From Citrobacter sp. On2M (GTDB taxonomy: Bacteria > Pseudomonadota > Gammaproteobacteria > Enterobacterales > Enterobacteriaceae): a stretch of 64,000 bases of DNA. The stretch lies in the NCBI RefSeq assembly GCF_018035235.1, contig NZ_WPCV01000004.1, forward strand, positions 1,426,001-1,490,000, written 5' to 3'. Position numbers and translations under genes: made by a program. Position 1 is the stretch's first letter, and each line of letters opens with the position of its first letter. This document shows, one piece after another, positions 32,663 through 43,690 of this stretch. The notes under the pieces were generated by a model. The model worked only from the letters and a program-made list of their open reading frames with translations. It was not told where the DNA came from and searched no databases.

Positions 32663-33322
32663 TTAACCCGGTAAAGCCTGTTTTTGTTCCTTGAGATCCT
32701 GTTCAATGCCCTCACGAACATCCTGCGGGATCTTCAACGCATCGCCCAGCGCATTCAGATAACTACGCTCCATAAAGTGGTCGATATCGATCGCCGCACA
32801 GCTCAGGAAGTAAATTTCCAGCGCTTCTTCTTCATTGCGGATACCTTGCGCCAGGCGCTGAGGATCTAACGGTTGTTCGATGGCGCGCTCAATCAAAACG
32901 CGGCCCTGCTCTTCCACGCCCGCTTCACGGAGCTGCTGCTCAATAGCGCTACGTTCTTTGGCATCAATATGGCCATCGCTTTTTGCCGCAAAAACCAGCG
33001 CCAGAATCAGACGTTCGGTTCGCTCATCCAGCGGAGAGCTTTGTGCACCAAACTGCGGCTCATCCTGATGCGCTGCGCGGACTTTATCCTTGTATTTGTT
33101 CCATAACACAGTCCCGGCAACCGCACCGCCCCCCACCAGAAGTGCGCTGGTGCCGTATTTACTCAGTAATTTACGTGAAGATTTGTTGGCAACCAGTAAT
33201 CCAGCCAGACCGCCTAACGCGCCCGGAACCAGAAGTTTACTCAGCCCTTGCTCGCCAGAAGATGACGCGGAGGATCCTTTTTGCCCAAGAAGAGATTGTA
33301 GTTGATTCAGCCAGTTAGCCAT
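32663..33322 (-). CDS. yebE: Inner-membrane DUF533 protein YebE
   Basis: 219 residues from ATG 33322 ([16 protein letters not shown]). A short membrane stretch ([20 protein letters not shown] and [17 protein letters not shown]) is followed by a TerB-like helical domain ([27 protein letters not shown]) ending at residue 219. Belongs to envelope-stress controlled genes in E. coli (CpxR regulon); role not defined. Confidence 0.92.
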   Translation of the reverse strand: MANWLNQLQSLLGQKGSSASSSGEQGLSKLLVPGALGGLAGLLVANKSSRKLLSKYGTSALLVGGGAVAGTVLWNKYKDKVRAAHQDEPQFGAQSSPLDERTERLILALVFAAKSDGHIDAKERSAIEQQLREAGVEEQGRVLIERAIEQPLDPQRLAQGIRNEEEALEIYFLSCAAIDIDHFMERSYLNALGDALKIPQDVREGIEQDLKEQKQALPG

Positions 33323-33416
33323 TTTGCCCCTCAAGTACAGACGAATAATCATCAAAGCGTACCCGAGGGGATGTCAGGAAGTGTCCTGGTCATCAAAAGA
33401 TGTGCAAATACCTCCG

Positions 33417-33770
33417 TTACTGCGGCTGATATTCCGCCGTTCCGGCTTTGCAATCGACTTTTACCTGATAGTGAATATCCGCGCTTTTACCGCGAACCGT
33501 CAGAGGAACAGACCATTTACCGTCTTTGCCCGTAATATCGGGTGTGTTGACCCAGGCGACAGGATCGGCTTGCCCGACGCGTTTTTGATCGTCAGCCCAG
33601 CGCGCGATGCGATTTTGTTGATAATCACGTTTCACGCTCGCCGCAATACCCTTAGCGTCCAGTCCCTCACACTTAGGGAACTGGACATTTTTACTTTCCA
33701 TATTTGCCGCAAATACAGATGCGCTGGCAGACAGCAGCAGCAGGCTCAACAACGCTCTTTTTTTATACAT
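33417..33770 (-). CDS. yebF: YebF, protein exported to the medium
   Basis: 117 residues from ATG 33770: Sec signal peptide ([21 protein letters not shown]), then a small domain with two Cys residues ([16 protein letters not shown]) that form a disulfide. In E. coli it crosses the outer membrane through OmpF/OmpC and is used as a carrier for secreted proteins. Lies directly before yebG in the same direction, 120 bp apart. Confidence 0.93.
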   Translation of the reverse strand: MYKKRALLSLLLLSASASVFAANMESKNVQFPKCEGLDAKGIAASVKRDYQQNRIARWADDQKRVGQADPVAWVNTPDITGKDGKWSVPLTVRGKSADIHYQVKVDCKAGTAEYQPQ

Positions 33771-33891
33771 TCTTTTCTCCTTAAACTCCCCTTCGTCCTT
33801 CAGATTGCTTGTAGCAATGAGAAATGACGTCAGGGATTGCACAATGATTCAGGGAAAAGCATGGTACAAAACGTCAGGAGCGCAAGTCGTT

Positions 33892-34182
33892 TCAGGCAGC
33901 CTGAGTATCATCTTCACCGTGCGCGTCGTTTTCGACCGCCTGTGGCGATGGCAATTTGCCATTTTTCAGAATGGTGCTTAGTACATCTTTTTGCTCAGCC
34001 AGCCACAGGGAAAGCGCTTCGCGCTGCTCGTCTTCAAGCGCTACCGGCGATTGCTCCAGCCATGTGTCGAGCAAATCCGCTGTATCAAGCATTTTGTCAT
34101 ACGCATCGGCTTCCTTTTTGCTGGTAAACGACATTTTTTCCTCACCTTCCCGAATGACTACGTATTTAACTTCAACCGCCAT
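33892..34182 (-). CDS. yebG: SOS-induced protein YebG
   Basis: 96 residues: MAVEVKYVVIREGEEKMSFTSKKEADAYDKMLDTADLLDTWL and an acidic tail. DNA-damage induced through LexA; a perfect LexA box lies 20 bp upstream. Role in the SOS response not known in detail. Confidence 0.94.
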   Translation of the reverse strand: MAVEVKYVVIREGEEKMSFTSKKEADAYDKMLDTADLLDTWLEQSPVALEDEQREALSLWLAEQKDVLSTILKNGKLPSPQAVENDAHGEDDTQAA

Positions 34183-34203
34183 TTTTGCAGCCTCTTAAAT
34201 CAC

Positions 34204-34219
34204 CTGTATTTATGTACAG
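34204..34219 (-). promoter_or_regulatory. LexA box of yebG
   Basis: CTGTATTTATGTACAG: full match to CTGT-N8-ACAG, 20 bp before the yebG start. Confidence 0.92.
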
Positions 34220-34263
34220 TATATTCTTTTTGTGCCTCGAAATCAACCTGGTAATAAAGACAG

Positions 34264-34279
34264 ACGCAAACGTTTTCGT
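34264..34279 (+). promoter_or_regulatory. PurR operator of purT
   Basis: ACGCAAACGTTTTCGT matches the PurR consensus (ANGCAANCGNTTNCNT) and lies in the purT promoter region, about 35 bp before the start codon. Purines would repress the gene through PurR. Confidence 0.8.
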
Positions 34280-34314
34280 TTATACTGCGCTCAGATAAAA
34301 CAGGGGATTAATTT

Positions 34315-35493
34315 ATGACGTTATTAGGCACAGCGCTGCGTCCCGCAGCAACGCGAGTGATGTTATTAGGTTCGGGTGAACTAGGTAAAGAGGTGGCAAT
34401 TGAATGTCAACGCCTGGGTGTGGAAGTCATTGCCGTGGATCGTTACCCCGACGCACCAGCCATGCACGTTGCCCACCGCTCGTACGTAATCAACATGCTG
34501 GACGGCGAAGCATTACGCCAACTCGTAGAGCGTGAAAAACCACATTATATCGTGCCGGAAATCGAGGCGATTGCTACGGATATGCTGGTAAAACTGGAAC
34601 AGGAAGGCCAGCGTGTCGTGCCGTGCGCCAGGGCTACGCAACTGACCATGAACCGCGAAGGGATCCGTCGACTCGCCGCCGAAGAATTGTCTCTACCAAC
34701 CTCTTCTTACCGCTTTGCTGACAGCGAGGCCCGCTTTCGCGAAGCCGTCACTGAAATCGGCTATCCCTGCATCGTGAAACCAGTAATGAGTTCATCTGGT
34801 AAAGGACAGAGTTTTATCCGTTCAGCCGATCAGCTCACTACAGCCTGGGATTATGCTCAACAGGGTGGCCGGGCTGGTGCCGGGCGCGTTATCGTCGAAG
34901 GCGTAGTGAATTTTGATTTTGAAATCACCCTGCTTACCGTCAGTGCCGTTGATGGCGTGCATTTCTGCGCGCCGGTTGGACATCGTCAGGAGGATGGCGA
35001 TTATCGTGAATCCTGGCAGCCACAGCAAATGAGTGAACTGGCACTGGCACGCGCGCAGGAGATTGCCCGTAAGGTGGTGCTGGCGCTGGGCGGCTACGGA
35101 CTGTTTGGGGTCGAACTGTTCGTCTGCGGTGATGAGGTAATTTTCAGCGAAGTTTCCCCTCGCCCTCACGATACGGGTATGGTGACCTTAATTTCGCAGG
35201 ATCTGTCCGAGTTTGCCCTGCACGTTCGCGCATTCCTCGGTCTGCCCGTTGGCGCAATCCGCCAGTATGGACCTTCAGCTTCCGCCGTTATTCTGCCGCA
35301 GCTTACCAGTCAGAATGTGACATTTGATAACGTTCAGGCCGCCGTGGGCGCAGGTATGCAAGTTAGATTCTTCGGCAAACCGGAAATCGACGGTAGCCGT
35401 CGTCTGGGCGTGGTGCTGACTACCGCGCAGAATATTGAGGACGCGGTGATTCGGGCAAAAAATGCGGCCGCACAGGTGAAGGTAAAAGGATAA
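34315..35493 (+). CDS. purT: Formate-dependent phosphoribosylglycinamide formyltransferase 2
   Basis: 392 residues. Uses formate and ATP to make formyl-GAR in purine synthesis, the folate-free alternative to PurN. ATP-grasp architecture: N-terminal Rossmann part ([22 protein letters not shown]), substrate residues [10 protein letters not shown], Gly-rich nucleotide loop ([15 protein letters not shown]) and metal-binding [27 protein letters not shown] PurR box precedes it and a terminator follows 3 bp after the stop. Confidence 0.96.
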   Translation: MTLLGTALRPAATRVMLLGSGELGKEVAIECQRLGVEVIAVDRYPDAPAMHVAHRSYVINMLDGEALRQLVEREKPHYIVPEIEAIATDMLVKLEQEGQRVVPCARATQLTMNREGIRRLAAEELSLPTSSYRFADSEARFREAVTEIGYPCIVKPVMSSSGKGQSFIRSADQLTTAWDYAQQGGRAGAGRVIVEGVVNFDFEITLLTVSAVDGVHFCAPVGHRQEDGDYRESWQPQQMSELALARAQEIARKVVLALGGYGLFGVELFVCGDEVIFSEVSPRPHDTGMVTLISQDLSEFALHVRAFLGLPVGAIRQYGPSASAVILPQLTSQNVTFDNVQAAVGAGMQVRFFGKPEIDGSRRLGVVLTTAQNIEDAVIRAKNAAAQVKVKG

Positions 35494-35495
35494 AA

Positions 35496-35519
35496 AAACG
35501 GGCCGAATGGCCCGTTACA
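35496..35519 (+). terminator. Terminator of purT
   Basis: AACGGGCC-gaat-GGCCCGTT stem right after the stop codon, with A-run before it; a second hairpin (GCCCGGTAATGATTACCGGGC, 35529-35550) lies next to it and can serve the convergent eda gene. Confidence 0.75.
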
Positions 35520-35560
35520 GACTCGCAGGCCCGGTAATGATTACCGGGCATTTTGCGCAA

Positions 35561-36199
35561 TTACTGCTTCGCGCCTTCAACAGCCTCACGAGCTAGTTTG
35601 GTTATGCGATCGTAATCACCCGCTTCCAGCGCATCTGCCGGAACCAGCCAGGAACCGCCGATGCACAGTACGCTTTTCAGTGCCAGATAATCACGGTAAT
35701 TCGCCGGAGAGATACCACCGGTTGGGCAGAAACGGACCTGTGAGAACGGACCCGCAATCGCCTGCAGCGCTTTAGTACCGCCGTTCGCTTCCGCCGGGAA
35801 GAATTTGAACTCTTTCAAACCGTAATCCATACCCAGCATCAGTTCAGAAACGGTGCTGATACCCGGGATTAACGGAATAGTGCCTTCGGTTGCGGCTTTC
35901 AGCAGCGGTTCGGTCAGGCCAGGGCTAATAGCAAATTGCGCCCCCGCTTCGGTAACTTCAGCCAGCTGTTGTGGATTCAGTACGGTACCCGCACCAACGA
36001 TAGCGTCCGGAACTTCTTTGGCGATCGCGCGAATGGCATCCATCGCACATGCGGTACGTAAGGTCACTTCCAGAACGCGCACGCCCCCTGCAACCAGCGC
36101 TTTTGCCATTGGCACCGCGTGCTCCAGTTTATTAACCACGATAACCGGTACAACCGGGCCAGTGGTCAGGATTGCTTCTGCACTTGTCTTCCAGTTTTT
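35561..36199 (-). CDS. eda: KDPG/KHG aldolase
   Basis: 212-213 residues from ATG 36199 ([16 protein letters not shown]). Splits 2-keto-3-deoxy-6-phosphogluconate into pyruvate and glyceraldehyde-3-phosphate, the last Entner-Doudoroff step. Visible sites: [11 protein letters not shown] (Glu), VGAGTV, and the Schiff-base Lys in [26 protein letters not shown] at the phosphate site. Follows edd by 37 bp in one operon. Confidence 0.96.
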   Translation of the reverse strand, partial: KNWKTSAEAILTTGPVVPVIVVNKLEHAVPMAKALVAGGVRVLEVTLRTACAMDAIRAIAKEVPDAIVGAGTVLNPQQLAEVTEAGAQFAISPGLTEPLLKAATEGTIPLIPGISTVSELMLGMDYGLKEFKFFPAEANGGTKALQAIAGPFSQVRFCPTGGISPANYRDYLALKSVLCIGGSWLVPADALEAGDYDRITKLAREAVEGAKQ

Positions 36200-36236
36200 C
36201 ATCAGAGTTTTCTCTCGCCTGATTACAAAATAAGTC

Positions 36237-38048
36237 TTAAAAAGTGATACAGGTTGCGCCCTGCTCCGCACCGGACAGCTTTTCACGCAACGCGCTGAAC
36301 ATTTCACGGCCAGTACCCACGCGCGATGCGCTGAGGTCAGGAATGTGAGGCTGACGAGAAGCAAGTTCCTCTTCATCAACCAGCAGCGTTAATTCACCTG
36401 TCTGTCCATTCACACGAATGATGTCGCCATCGCGTACTTTTGCCAGCAGCCCGCCATCATAGGCTTCCGGAGTTACATGGATTGCTGAAGGCACTTTACC
36501 TGAAGCACCTGAAAGTCGTCCATCAGTAACTAACGCTATTTTGAAACAACGGTCCAATAATACACCAAGTGGCGGCATGAGTTTATGTAATTCTGGCATT
36601 CCGTTCGCTTTTGGTCCCTGATGACGCACAACCACCACGCAATCCCGGTCAAGCAGACCCGCATCAAACGCCGGTAACACATCGTGCTGACTTTCAAAGA
36701 CAACCGCCGGTGCTTCGATGATCTGGTTTTCTACCGGAACCGCCGATGTTTTCATCACCGCTCGGCCAAGGTTTCCGCTCAGCACTTTGGTGCCGCCATG
36801 ATGAGAGAAAGGTTGGTCAAAGGTGGCAATCACGTTGCTGTCCAGCGACTTCGCCGCCCCTTCACGCCAGTCCAGTTCACCATTGTTAAGCCACGGCTCC
36901 ATGGTGTAGCGTGATAAACCGAATCCAGCGACGGTGTTCACATCTTCATGCAGCAGACCCGCGTTAAGCAGCTCACGCATTAATACCGGTACCCCACCCG
37001 CCGCCTGGAAGTGGTTAATGTCTGCCGGTCCATTCGGGTACAGACGCGCCATCAGCGGCACGATATCGGACAGATCGGAGAAGTCGTCCCAGTTAATGAG
37101 AATACCGGCTGCGCGCGCCATGGCCACCAGGTGCATCGTATGGTTGGTTGAGCCCCCGGTCGCAAGCAGCGCGACAATCCCGTTCACCACCACTTTTTCA
37201 TCGATCATTTTACCGATCGGCATCCATTCATTGCCGTTGCCGGTCAGGCGCGTCACCTGACGGGCTGCTGCTGCGGTCAGCGCTTCACGCAGCGGCGCAT
37301 CTGGGTGCACAAATGAGGAGCCTGGCAATTGCATCCCCATAAACTCCACCACCATCTGGTTGGTATTTGCTGTGCCGTAGAACGTACAGGTTCCCGGTGC
37401 GTGATAAGACGCCGCCTCGGATTCAAGAAGCGCCATACGATCGACTTTACCTTCAGCATACAGCTGACGGATACGCACTTTTTCTTTGTTCGCCAGACCA
37501 CTCGCCATCGGACCGGAAGGGATAAATATTGAAGGCAGATGCCCAAATGACAGTGCCGCCATCACCAGACCTGGAACAATTTTGTCGCACACGCCGAGGA
37601 ACAACGCGCCGTCGAACATATTGTGGGAAAGGCCCACCGCAGCCGACATCGCAATCACTTCACGACTCAGCAGGGACAGTTCCATCCCATCCTGTCCCTG
37701 GGTCACACCATCACACATAGCCGGCACACCGCCTGCGACCTGGCCTACCGCATTGGCTTCATGCAGCGCTTTACGAATGATGGCCGGATAGTGTTCATAC
37801 GGTTGATGCGCGGAAAGCATGTCGTTATAGGAGGTAATAATCGCGATATTGTTACGCAGCATGCTTTTCAGCGAAGCTTTGTCGTCCGGCTGACACGCGG
37901 CAAAACCATGGGCCAGGTTACCGCATGCCAGCTGTGAGCGATGAACGGTAGTTGATTTCGCTTGTTCAATACGGGCGAGGTAGGCGGAACGTGTGTCACG
38001 AGAACGTTCGACGATACGTTGTGTTACGCGTAACAAATTCGGATTCAT
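36237..38048 (-). CDS. edd: Phosphogluconate dehydratase
   Basis: 603 residues, the usual length. Dehydrates 6-phosphogluconate to KDPG. Iron-sulfur dehydratase of the IlvD/Edd family: Cys in [12 protein letters not shown] and [15 protein letters not shown] serve the cluster; the end has [26 protein letters not shown]. Start ATG 38048 with AGGAG in the right place. Transcribed with eda. Confidence 0.96.
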   Translation of the reverse strand: MNPNLLRVTQRIVERSRDTRSAYLARIEQAKSTTVHRSQLACGNLAHGFAACQPDDKASLKSMLRNNIAIITSYNDMLSAHQPYEHYPAIIRKALHEANAVGQVAGGVPAMCDGVTQGQDGMELSLLSREVIAMSAAVGLSHNMFDGALFLGVCDKIVPGLVMAALSFGHLPSIFIPSGPMASGLANKEKVRIRQLYAEGKVDRMALLESEAASYHAPGTCTFYGTANTNQMVVEFMGMQLPGSSFVHPDAPLREALTAAAARQVTRLTGNGNEWMPIGKMIDEKVVVNGIVALLATGGSTNHTMHLVAMARAAGILINWDDFSDLSDIVPLMARLYPNGPADINHFQAAGGVPVLMRELLNAGLLHEDVNTVAGFGLSRYTMEPWLNNGELDWREGAAKSLDSNVIATFDQPFSHHGGTKVLSGNLGRAVMKTSAVPVENQIIEAPAVVFESQHDVLPAFDAGLLDRDCVVVVRHQGPKANGMPELHKLMPPLGVLLDRCFKIALVTDGRLSGASGKVPSAIHVTPEAYDGGLLAKVRDGDIIRVNGQTGELTLLVDEEELASRQPHIPDLSASRVGTGREMFSALREKLSGAEQGATCITF

Positions 38049-38171
38049 AGAGGCTCCTGAAATTTATCTGTCAGAGCGTTGGATTAACAATGTGCTTCAG
38101 ATGGGTTAAAAACAGCTGAATCGCTTGTTAGCCGTAGCTCAAGGGCAAAATCGTTTCAGGCAGTGTAATAA

Positions 38172-38204
38172 AAAAAGCCCCGCGGGTGAATCCACGCGGA
38201 GCTT
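38172..38204 (-). terminator. Hairpin between zwf and edd
   Basis: Read leftward: AAGCTCCGCG-tggattcac-CCGCGGGGCTT then a T-run. It ends zwf transcripts or acts as a leader terminator for edd. Confidence 0.7.
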
Positions 38205-38241
38205 AAAAGTGCAAAAATTATTCTACAATCTGTGTTAGATC

Positions 38242-38257
38242 ATGTTACCGGTAAAAT
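38242..38257 (-). promoter_or_regulatory. GntR operator-like site upstream of edd
   Basis: ATGTTACCGGTAAAAT resembles the GntR box ATGTTACCGGTAACAT. In E. coli GntR represses edd-eda until gluconate is present. The site lies between the zwf stop and edd. Confidence 0.65.
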
Positions 38258-38281
38258 AACACCAATGGGCTAGATGACATT

Positions 38282-39757
38282 TTACTCGAATTCGTTCCAG
38301 GAACGACCATCACGGGTGATCATGGCCACAGAAGCAACCGGTCCCCAGGTACCTGCCTGATACGGCTTCGGCGCGTCGTTGTCCATCGCCCAGGCTTCAG
38401 TAATCGAGTCGACCCACTTCCATGCTTCTTCAACTTCATCACGACGCACAAACAGCGCCTGGATACCACGCATCGTCTCGAGCAGCAGGCGCTCATAGGC
38501 ATCAGCAAGGTGCGTCTGATTGAAGGTTTCGGAATAGCTCAGATCAAGCTTGGTAATTTGCAGATTATGTTTATGATCCAGACCAGGCACTTTGTTAAGT
38601 ACCTGGATATCAACACCTTCATCAGGCTGCAAACGAATGGTCAGCTTGTTCTGCGGCAGATCCTGCCAGGACTCTCTGAACAGATTCAGCCCAGGCGTTT
38701 TGAAGTAAACCACGACTTCTGAGCACTTCGTCGGTAAACGTTTACCGGTACGCAGATAGAACGGAACGCCCGCCCAGCGCCAGTTATCGATATCCACACG
38801 GATCGCCACAAACGTTTCCGTATTGCTGCTCTTGTTCGCGCCTTCTTCCTCCAGGTATCCCGGCACTTTTTTGCCCTGGGCAAAGCCTGCGGTGTACTGA
38901 CCGCGAACCGTTTTTTCACGTACGTTCGAACGATCGATGCGACGCAGCGATTTCAGCACCTTCACTTTTTCGTCACGGATGCTGTCGGCGCTCAGATCGG
39001 ACGGTGGAGACATCGCGATCATGCACAGAATTTGTAGCAGGTGGTTCTGAATCATGTCGCGCATTTGACCTGCCTGGTCAAAATAGCCCCAGCGACCTTC
39101 AATACCGACTTCTTCAGCCACGGTAATTTCTACGTGATCAATAGTGCGGTTATCCCAGTTGTTCACAAACAGGGAGTTAGCAAAACGCAGTGCCAGCAGG
39201 TTCAGAACCGTCTCTTTGCCGAGATAGTGGTCAATACGATAAACCTGACACTCTTCGAAGTACTCGCCAACCTGATCGTTGATCTCCCTGGATGTCGCCA
39301 GCGACGTGCCCAGCGGTTTTTCCATCACCACGCGGGCGGGTTTAGCATTCAGCTTTGCTTCACCCAGGCCTTTGCAGATCGCGCCAAAGGTGCTCGGCGG
39401 CATCGCAAAATAGTTAATGGTGGTACGCGATTTTTGATCCAGCATTTTGCCCAGACGTTTGAACGCGGCAGTGTCATTGACGTCCAGATTACAAAACTCC
39501 AGACGACCACTGAGGGTTTCCCATAAACCTTCATCGATCTTTTCTTTCATGAAGGTTTCGAGCGCTTCGCGCACAACCTTGGTATAGGCTGCTTTGTCCC
39601 AGTCGGCACGCCCTACCCCGATGATACGGGTTTCCGGGTTAATCTGACCGGCCTTTTCCAGTTGATACAGGGAAGGCAGCAATTTCCGCCGCGCCAGGTC
39701 GCCCTTCGCGCCGAAAATGACCAGGTCACATGCCTGGGCTGTTTGCGTTACCGCCAT
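38282..39757 (-). CDS. zwf: Glucose-6-phosphate dehydrogenase
   Basis: 491 residues from ATG 39757 ([28 protein letters not shown]). First step of the pentose phosphate and Entner-Doudoroff routes; makes NADPH. Nucleotide loop GAKGDLA, substrate/active-site block RIDHYLGKE with the catalytic His region, and EKPLGTSLA. Divergent from hexR; the space between holds a HexR site. Confidence 0.96.
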   Translation of the reverse strand: MAVTQTAQACDLVIFGAKGDLARRKLLPSLYQLEKAGQINPETRIIGVGRADWDKAAYTKVVREALETFMKEKIDEGLWETLSGRLEFCNLDVNDTAAFKRLGKMLDQKSRTTINYFAMPPSTFGAICKGLGEAKLNAKPARVVMEKPLGTSLATSREINDQVGEYFEECQVYRIDHYLGKETVLNLLALRFANSLFVNNWDNRTIDHVEITVAEEVGIEGRWGYFDQAGQMRDMIQNHLLQILCMIAMSPPSDLSADSIRDEKVKVLKSLRRIDRSNVREKTVRGQYTAGFAQGKKVPGYLEEEGANKSSNTETFVAIRVDIDNWRWAGVPFYLRTGKRLPTKCSEVVVYFKTPGLNLFRESWQDLPQNKLTIRLQPDEGVDIQVLNKVPGLDHKHNLQITKLDLSYSETFNQTHLADAYERLLLETMRGIQALFVRRDEVEEAWKWVDSITEAWAMDNDAPKPYQAGTWGPVASVAMITRDGRSWNEFE

Positions 39758-39803
39758 GTCATTCTCCTCAATTAAGTACCTGGTGCTTCTGCCAGACACT
39801 GGT

Positions 39804-39818
39804 TGTAATTTTATTACA
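39804..39818. promoter_or_regulatory. HexR operator between zwf and hexR
   Basis: TGTAATTTTATTACA, a near-perfect palindrome matching the HexR motif (TGTAATTWAATTACA), 46 bp upstream of zwf and within the 367-bp shared promoter region. Nothing else was recognised in 39819-40124 apart from AT-rich promoter DNA. Confidence 0.8.
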
Positions 39819-40124
39819 GTGCACTGTACTGCTTTTACGTGAATCCGGAAACCGTAAACGCTTATCCAGCCGTGCTGTTACCGCGAACAGACGCTTAATT
39901 GTCGTTTACCGCAGCAAAATGGACAAAAAAGTCGCCTTTTTTCGTACCCATGACGAAGTAAGAAAACCAGACTCCGATCATGTAATGAAAAAAAACAACA
40001 ACTATCCTGTCTATTTTGCCCCGTTGCCGCATCAGCAGGGGTAATATCTATACACTGAATTATGCCCCGATTTCCCCTTATTGCTGAAATCGTTTTGTCC
40101 ATGACCCATGAGTCTACCTACATC

Positions 40125-40994
40125 ATGAATATGCTGGAAAAAATCCAGTTAAAACTGGAACATTTGAGCAAGTCAGAGCGTAAAGTCGCCGATATCATTA
40201 TTGCCTTTCCCGAGCGGGCAATCCATTCAAGCATCGCGGCGCTTGCCGCTGAGGCCGATGTCAGCGAGCCGACGGTTAACCGTTTCTGTCGCAGTATGGA
40301 CACACGCGGCTTCCCTGATTTTAAACTGCATCTGGCGCAAAGTCTGGCCAATGGCACTCCTTATGTTAATCGCAATGTGGATGAGGATGACAGCGTAGAA
40401 TGTTACACGGGGAAAATCTTCGAGTCAGCGATGGCAAGTCTCGACCACGTCCGCCAGTCGCTGGATAACGCGGCGGTAAACCGGGCGGTAGATTTGTTAA
40501 CCCAGGCGAAAAAAATTGCCTTCTTTGGCCTGGGTTCTTCCGCTGCAGTCGCGCATGACGCGATGAATAAATTTTTCCGATTTAACGTACCGGTAATCTA
40601 TTCCGACGATATTGTTCTGCAACGTATGAGCTGTATGAATTGTAGCGACGACGACGTCATTGTGCTTATTTCTCACACCGGAAGAACCAAAAGTCTGGTT
40701 GAGCTGGCGCAGTTGGCCAGGGAAAACGACGCGATGGTTATCGCCCTCACATCTCCCGGCACGCCGCTGGCGCGTGAAGCAACGCTGGCAATTACCCTCG
40801 ATGTACCGGAAGATACTGACATTTATATGCCCATGGTCTCTCGACTTGCTCAACTGACCGTGATAGATGTGCTGGCTACAGGATTTACTTTGCGCCGTGG
40901 GGCAAAATTTAGAGATAACTTGAAGCGTGTCAAGGAAGCGCTCAAGGAATCGCGTTTTGATAAAGAATTACTCATCAAGAGTGATGACCGCTAA
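40125..40994 (+). CDS. hexR: Transcriptional regulator HexR (RpiR family)
   Basis: 289 residues from ATG 40125 (MNMLEKIQLKLEHLSKSERKVADIIIAFP). N-terminal helix-turn-helix (AALAAEADVSEPTVNRFCRSMDTRGFPDFKLHL), C-terminal SIS sugar-phosphate domain (IAFFGLGSSAAVAHDAMNKF, ISHTGRTKSLVEL) that senses KDPG. It controls zwf, edd-eda and other glycolytic genes. The frame is open upstream, but this start gives the known protein. Confidence 0.95.
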   Translation: MNMLEKIQLKLEHLSKSERKVADIIIAFPERAIHSSIAALAAEADVSEPTVNRFCRSMDTRGFPDFKLHLAQSLANGTPYVNRNVDEDDSVECYTGKIFESAMASLDHVRQSLDNAAVNRAVDLLTQAKKIAFFGLGSSAAVAHDAMNKFFRFNVPVIYSDDIVLQRMSCMNCSDDDVIVLISHTGRTKSLVELAQLARENDAMVIALTSPGTPLAREATLAITLDVPEDTDIYMPMVSRLAQLTVIDVLATGFTLRRGAKFRDNLKRVKEALKESRFDKELLIKSDDR

Positions 40995-41113
40995 AAGCAA
41001 TAACAATGTTCTACCCTTTTATCATCCGGGTTGTTCATTTTACCGTTAATGTTTGAGAACGGCCGGATTAATGTTCACGCAACACCAAGTTGTTTCAGTC
41101 AACGGAGTATTAC

Positions 41114-42556
41114 ATGTCCAGAAGGCTTCGCAGAACCAAAATCGTTACCACGTTAGGCCCGGCAACTGACCGCGATAACAACCTTGAAAAGATTATCGCC
41201 GCGGGTGCGAACGTTGTACGTATGAACTTTTCTCACGGCTCTCCAGAAGATCACAAATTGCGGGCGGATAAGGTCCGTGAAATTGCCGCAAAACTGGGAC
41301 GTCATGTAGCTATATTGGGTGACCTGCAGGGACCTAAAATCCGCGTTTCTACCTTTAAAGAAGGTAAAGTATTCCTTAATGTTGGCGACAAGTTTCTGTT
41401 AGACGCCAACCTTGGCAAAGGCGAAGGCGACAAAGAAAAAGTCGGCATTGATTATAAAGGGCTGCCTGCTGACGTCGTGCCTGGTGATATCCTGCTGCTT
41501 GATGACGGTCGCGTTCAGCTCAAGGTGCTCGAAGTTCAGGGCATGAAAGTCTTCACCGAAGTGACCGTTGGTGGCCCGCTGTCTAATAACAAGGGCATCA
41601 ACAAACTGGGCGGCGGCCTCTCTGCTGAAGCTCTGACCGAAAAAGACAAAGCCGACATTATCACCGCCGCGCAAATCAGCGTTGACTATCTGGCCGTCTC
41701 CTTCCCACGCTGCGGCGAGGATCTGAACTATGCCCGCCGTCTGGCGCGCGACGCTGGCTGCGATGCGAAAATCGTCGCCAAAGTAGAACGTGCAGAAGCC
41801 GTCTGCGACCAGAATGCGATGGATGACATCATTCTGGCTTCCGACGTAGTAATGGTGGCGCGTGGCGACCTGGGCGTTGAAATTGGCGATCCTGAGCTGG
41901 TAGGCATTCAGAAAGCATTAATTCGTCGCGCGCGTCAGCTGAATCGGGCAGTTATCACCGCTACCCAGATGATGGAGTCGATGATCACCAACCCAATGCC
42001 GACCCGTGCAGAAGTAATGGACGTGGCGAACGCCGTCCTTGATGGTACCGATGCCGTTATGCTCTCTGCAGAAACAGCAGCAGGTCAGTATCCGGCGGAA
42101 ACCGTCGCGGCAATGGCCCGCGTTTGTCTGGGCGCGGAGAAAATCCCAAGCATCAATGTCTCTAAACACCGCCTTGACGTGCAGTTTGATAACGTTGAAG
42201 AAGCCATTGCTATGTCAGCGATGTACGCCGCTAACCACCTTAAAGGGGTTACCGCTATCATCGCGATGACGGAATCTGGTCGTACCGCGCTGATGACTTC
42301 TCGTATCAGCTCTGGTCTGCCGATTTTCGCGATGTCTCGTCATGAGCGTACGCTGAATCTGACCTCCCTGTACCGCGGCGTCACCCCGGTTCACTTCGAC
42401 AGCGAAACAGACGGTGTCGTTGCTGCTAATGAAGCGGTGAACTTGCTGCGCGATAAAGGCTATCTGGTTTCGGGTGATCTGGTGATCGTGACCCAGGGCG
42501 ATGTGATGAGCACTATAGGCTCAACTAATACCACACGTATTCTGACCGTAGAATAA
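41114..42556 (+). CDS. pykA: Pyruvate kinase II
   Basis: 480 residues from ATG 41114 ([19 protein letters not shown]), preceded by GGAG. Makes pyruvate and ATP from phosphoenolpyruvate and ADP. Characteristic regions: [33 protein letters not shown] and [29 protein letters not shown] (active site and K/Mg binding), with the C-terminal AMP/sugar-phosphate-sensing domain. Downstream of hexR and separately transcribed. Confidence 0.96.
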   Translation: MSRRLRRTKIVTTLGPATDRDNNLEKIIAAGANVVRMNFSHGSPEDHKLRADKVREIAAKLGRHVAILGDLQGPKIRVSTFKEGKVFLNVGDKFLLDANLGKGEGDKEKVGIDYKGLPADVVPGDILLLDDGRVQLKVLEVQGMKVFTEVTVGGPLSNNKGINKLGGGLSAEALTEKDKADIITAAQISVDYLAVSFPRCGEDLNYARRLARDAGCDAKIVAKVERAEAVCDQNAMDDIILASDVVMVARGDLGVEIGDPELVGIQKALIRRARQLNRAVITATQMMESMITNPMPTRAEVMDVANAVLDGTDAVMLSAETAAGQYPAETVAAMARVCLGAEKIPSINVSKHRLDVQFDNVEEAIAMSAMYAANHLKGVTAIIAMTESGRTALMTSRISSGLPIFAMSRHERTLNLTSLYRGVTPVHFDSETDGVVAANEAVNLLRDKGYLVSGDLVIVTQGDVMSTIGSTNTTRILTVE

Positions 42557-42569
42557 GTGGCTCAAATAT

Positions 42570-42602
42570 AAAAAAGCCTCTCGTTTGAGAGGCTTTTTTT
42601 TA
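42570..42602. terminator. Bidirectional terminator between pykA and lpxM
   Basis: AAAAAAGCCTCTC-gttt-GAGAGGCTTTTTTTT: a perfect stem with A and T runs on both sides, shared by the two convergent genes; it reaches the lpxM stop codon. Confidence 0.85.
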
Positions 42603-43571
42603 TTTCTTCGGATAAAGATCTTTGCGCTTATAGGGCTCAATTTCGCCAGGCTTACGTGTCTTAAGCAGTTTCAAAATCCAGGTGTATTGTTCGACATGTG
42701 GCGTGACAAAAATCTCCACCTCTTCGTTCATTCGTCTGGCAATGGTGTGGTCATCCGCGGTCAGGATGTCATCCATTGGTGGACGAACATGAATCGTCAG
42801 CCGATGCGTTTTACCATCGTACACCGGAAACAGTGGCACGACGCGGGCGTGACAGACCTTCATCAGGCGACCAATCGCCGGCAACGTGGCTTTATAGGTA
42901 GCAAAAAAATCGACAAACTCGCTATGCTCAGGACCATGATCCTGATCCGGCAGATAGTAACCCCAATATCCCTGACGCACGGACTGGATAAATGGTTTGA
43001 TGCCATCATTTCGCGCATGCAAACGACCACCAAAGCGTCGGCGCACCGTGTTCCAGACATAATCGAATACCGGATTTCCCTGGTTGTGAAACATCGCAGC
43101 CATTTTCTGCCCCTGGGACGCCATCAACATCGCCGGGATATCTACGCCCCAACCATGAGGAACCAGAAAGATCACCTTTTCATCGTTGCGACGCATCTCT
43201 TCAATGATTTCCAGCCCCTGCCAGTCAACCCGATTCTGAATTTTCTCCGGACCACGTATCGCCAGTTCTGCCATCATGACCATCGCCTGAGGCGCAGTTG
43301 CATACATCTCATCAACAATGGCTTGACGCTCAGCTTCGCTACGTTCAGGAAAGCAGAGAGATAAATTGATCAATGCTCTGCGACGCGAGCTTTTTCCCAG
43401 TCTTCCGGCAAGCCGTCCGAGCTTTGCCAGAATAGGATCACGAAATGATGCTGGCGTTAACGCAATGCCAGCTATCGCCGCCACACCCAGCCAGGCGCCC
43501 CAGTAGCGCGGATGGCGAAATGATTTGTGAAACTCAGGGATATACTCAATATTCTTTTTTTTCGTTTCCAT
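42600..43571 (-). CDS. lpxM: Lipid A myristoyltransferase
   Basis: 323 residues from ATG 43571 (METKKKNIEYIPEFHKSFRHPRYW). Adds the secondary myristate to the 3' position of lipid A, giving the hexa-acylated, highly stimulatory form; also called msbB or waaN. One N-terminal membrane segment (GAWLGVAAIAGIALTPASF), then the HxxxxD acyltransferase motif (LVPHGWGVDIP), and DQDHGPEHSEFVDFF. Confidence 0.95.
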   Translation of the reverse strand: METKKKNIEYIPEFHKSFRHPRYWGAWLGVAAIAGIALTPASFRDPILAKLGRLAGRLGKSSRRRALINLSLCFPERSEAERQAIVDEMYATAPQAMVMMAELAIRGPEKIQNRVDWQGLEIIEEMRRNDEKVIFLVPHGWGVDIPAMLMASQGQKMAAMFHNQGNPVFDYVWNTVRRRFGGRLHARNDGIKPFIQSVRQGYWGYYLPDQDHGPEHSEFVDFFATYKATLPAIGRLMKVCHARVVPLFPVYDGKTHRLTIHVRPPMDDILTADDHTIARRMNEEVEIFVTPHVEQYTWILKLLKTRKPGEIEPYKRKDLYPKK

Positions 43572-43645
43572 GCTCTTCCAGTGTCTGGTGCCGCGAAAAG
43601 TAAATCTGCTGATAGTGTAGCGGCGCACCGTGCGCCGTACAAAAT

Positions 43646-43681
43646 AAAAAAGCCGGCACGCTATGCGTACCGGCTTTTTCA
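43646..43681. terminator. Terminator after mepM
   Basis: AAAAAAGCCGG-...-CCGGCTTTTT hairpin (43648-43680); it ends mepM transcripts running leftward. Confidence 0.75.
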
Positions 43682-43690
43682 GTGTAGTAA